64,000 bases of DNA from CAVQTK01 sp963716455 (lineage in GTDB: Bacteria; Pseudomonadota; Gammaproteobacteria; Coxiellales; Coxiellaceae). The position numbers were made by a program, and so were the translations under genes. Shown here piece by piece: positions 63,783 to 64,000 of this stretch. How positions within the stretch are numbered: position 1 is the first letter of the stretch; each line of letters opens with the position of its first letter. The notes beneath the pieces were generated by a model, which was given only the letters and a program-made list of their open reading frames with translations, was not told the origin of the DNA and searched no databases. Location: positions 33,332 to 97,331 of the forward strand of contig CAVQTK010000002.1 in assembly GCA_963716455.1 (NCBI GenBank), given 5' to 3'.

Positions 63783-63847
63783 TTGAAGCAGACGCAGTAT
63801 TTTCCTCTTTATTTTCTGTTACAGAACTGCGTCAGTGACAGGGGCTG
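63783..63847. repeat. Direct repeat copy A within the low-complexity gene
   Basis: TTGAAGCAGACGCAGTATTT and the following bases to CAGGGGCTG are repeated at 63938-64000, 155 bases away. Differences are one C/T change and a two-base CG insertion in this copy (near 63830), which shifts the reading frame relative to copy B. Confidence 0.9.
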
Positions 63848-63937
63848 TTTTTGGAGTTGCAGAAGGAGGGCTTGAAGGTAAAGAGGGTGTTGATGTTTGC
63901 TCTGTGGTTGACGTAGTTAAAGAGCTACTTGCACTAA

Positions 63938-64000
63938 TTGAAGCAGACGCAGTATTTTCCTTTTTATTTTCTGTTACAGAACTGTCAGTGACAGGGGCTG
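63938..64000. repeat. Direct repeat copy B, reaching the window edge
   Basis: This is near-identical to 63783-63847. On the minus strand it encodes APVTDSSVTENKKENTASAS, suggesting tandem protein repeats of about 52 residues that may continue beyond the window. Confidence 0.9.

Larger units (their letters stand above)
62878..64000 (-). pseudogene. Low-complexity Ser/Thr-rich protein with acidic stretch and RGG-like tail, broken frame, 5' end outside
   Basis: I do not recognise this protein. No single frame covers it. Pieces read leftward, in order, are two copies of a block containing APVTDSSVTENKKENTASAS, then STPPEKEEEEEEQDEEEQDE, a Ser run near SQTSSSSSS, DDDKGYVGHDELTQTFNRG, a second Ser run (63189-63245; about 14 Ser), and a C-terminus that with indels corrected reads NRGSGRGRGRGSHLSP and then NPGGRGGPGGRGRDGY, stop at 62878. 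A good terminator follows. Composition suggests a disordered protein with a nucleic-acid-binding RGG tail. Whether the frameshifts are real is open, so pseudogene is provisional. Confidence 0.6.

Overview
The window is an AT-rich gammaproteobacterial chromosome segment. The complete secE-nusG-rplKAJL-rpoBC-rpsLG-fusA-tuf-S10-spc-alpha series, E. coli-like neighbourhoods (envC-gpmI / yibN-grxC-secB-gpsA; tRNA-Tyr-Gly-Thr before secE) and a lysine-rich histone H1-like protein beside adenylate kinase all point to Legionellales. The adk plus Hq1-like pairing and a long-insert ribosomal protein S7 recall Coxiella, so Coxiellaceae or a relative (Coxiella-like, Rickettsiella/Diplorickettsia-like) is my best inference. 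I cannot name the species.

Layout. 1-960 holds the 5' part of ffh on the minus strand. 1.2-5.0 kb has a cytochrome c assembly-like membrane protein, a CNNM/CorC-type transporter, a type IV pseudopilin and adk read in frame into a thioredoxin domain. 5.1-7.6 kb has the histone-like gene, a CPA2 antiporter and ampE. 7.6-13.0 kb is the pyruvate dehydrogenase operon aceE-aceF-lpd. 13.1-18.4 kb is a thiamine operon thiC-thiO-thiS-thiG-thiE-thiF behind a TPP riboswitch, whose downstream hairpin covers the thiC ribosome binding site. Thiamine diphosphate is the cofactor of AceE, so the two operons are metabolically linked. 18.5-28.3 kb has a PAP2 membrane enzyme, hemF, a small unknown gene, the leftward ctpA-envC-gpmI cluster, the rightward yibN-grxC-secB-gpsA cluster and a phosphopantetheinyl transferase. 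28.3-59 kb is four tRNAs followed by secE through rplQ, with an L10 leader and a MITE-like repeat before rpoB. 59-62.8 kb has recN, nadK and a DUF218 protein separated by REP-like palindromes. 62.9-64 kb is a badly broken low-complexity gene (Ser/Thr-rich, acidic, RGG-like tail).

The most striking property is how single-base indels are distributed. Long stretches of genes are clean, but thiC, ctpA/envC, gpmI-yibN-grxC-secB-gpsA, rplP-rpmC-rplN and the last 1.1 kb carry many frame changes, while the amino acids between the breaks stay family-typical. Because essential ribosomal genes are hit, sequencing or assembly error in low-quality patches is the leading explanation. Real gene decay (an endosymbiont) or slippage rescue are alternatives. 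I therefore annotate these as interrupted genes and give the full reconstructed extents.

Most of the window is housekeeping. The best candidates for something less ordinary are the Adk-thioredoxin fusion, the MITE-like element before rpoB, the palindromic repeat family, the S7 insertion, the four-cysteine long S14, the small 65-residue protein and the terminal low-complexity gene.
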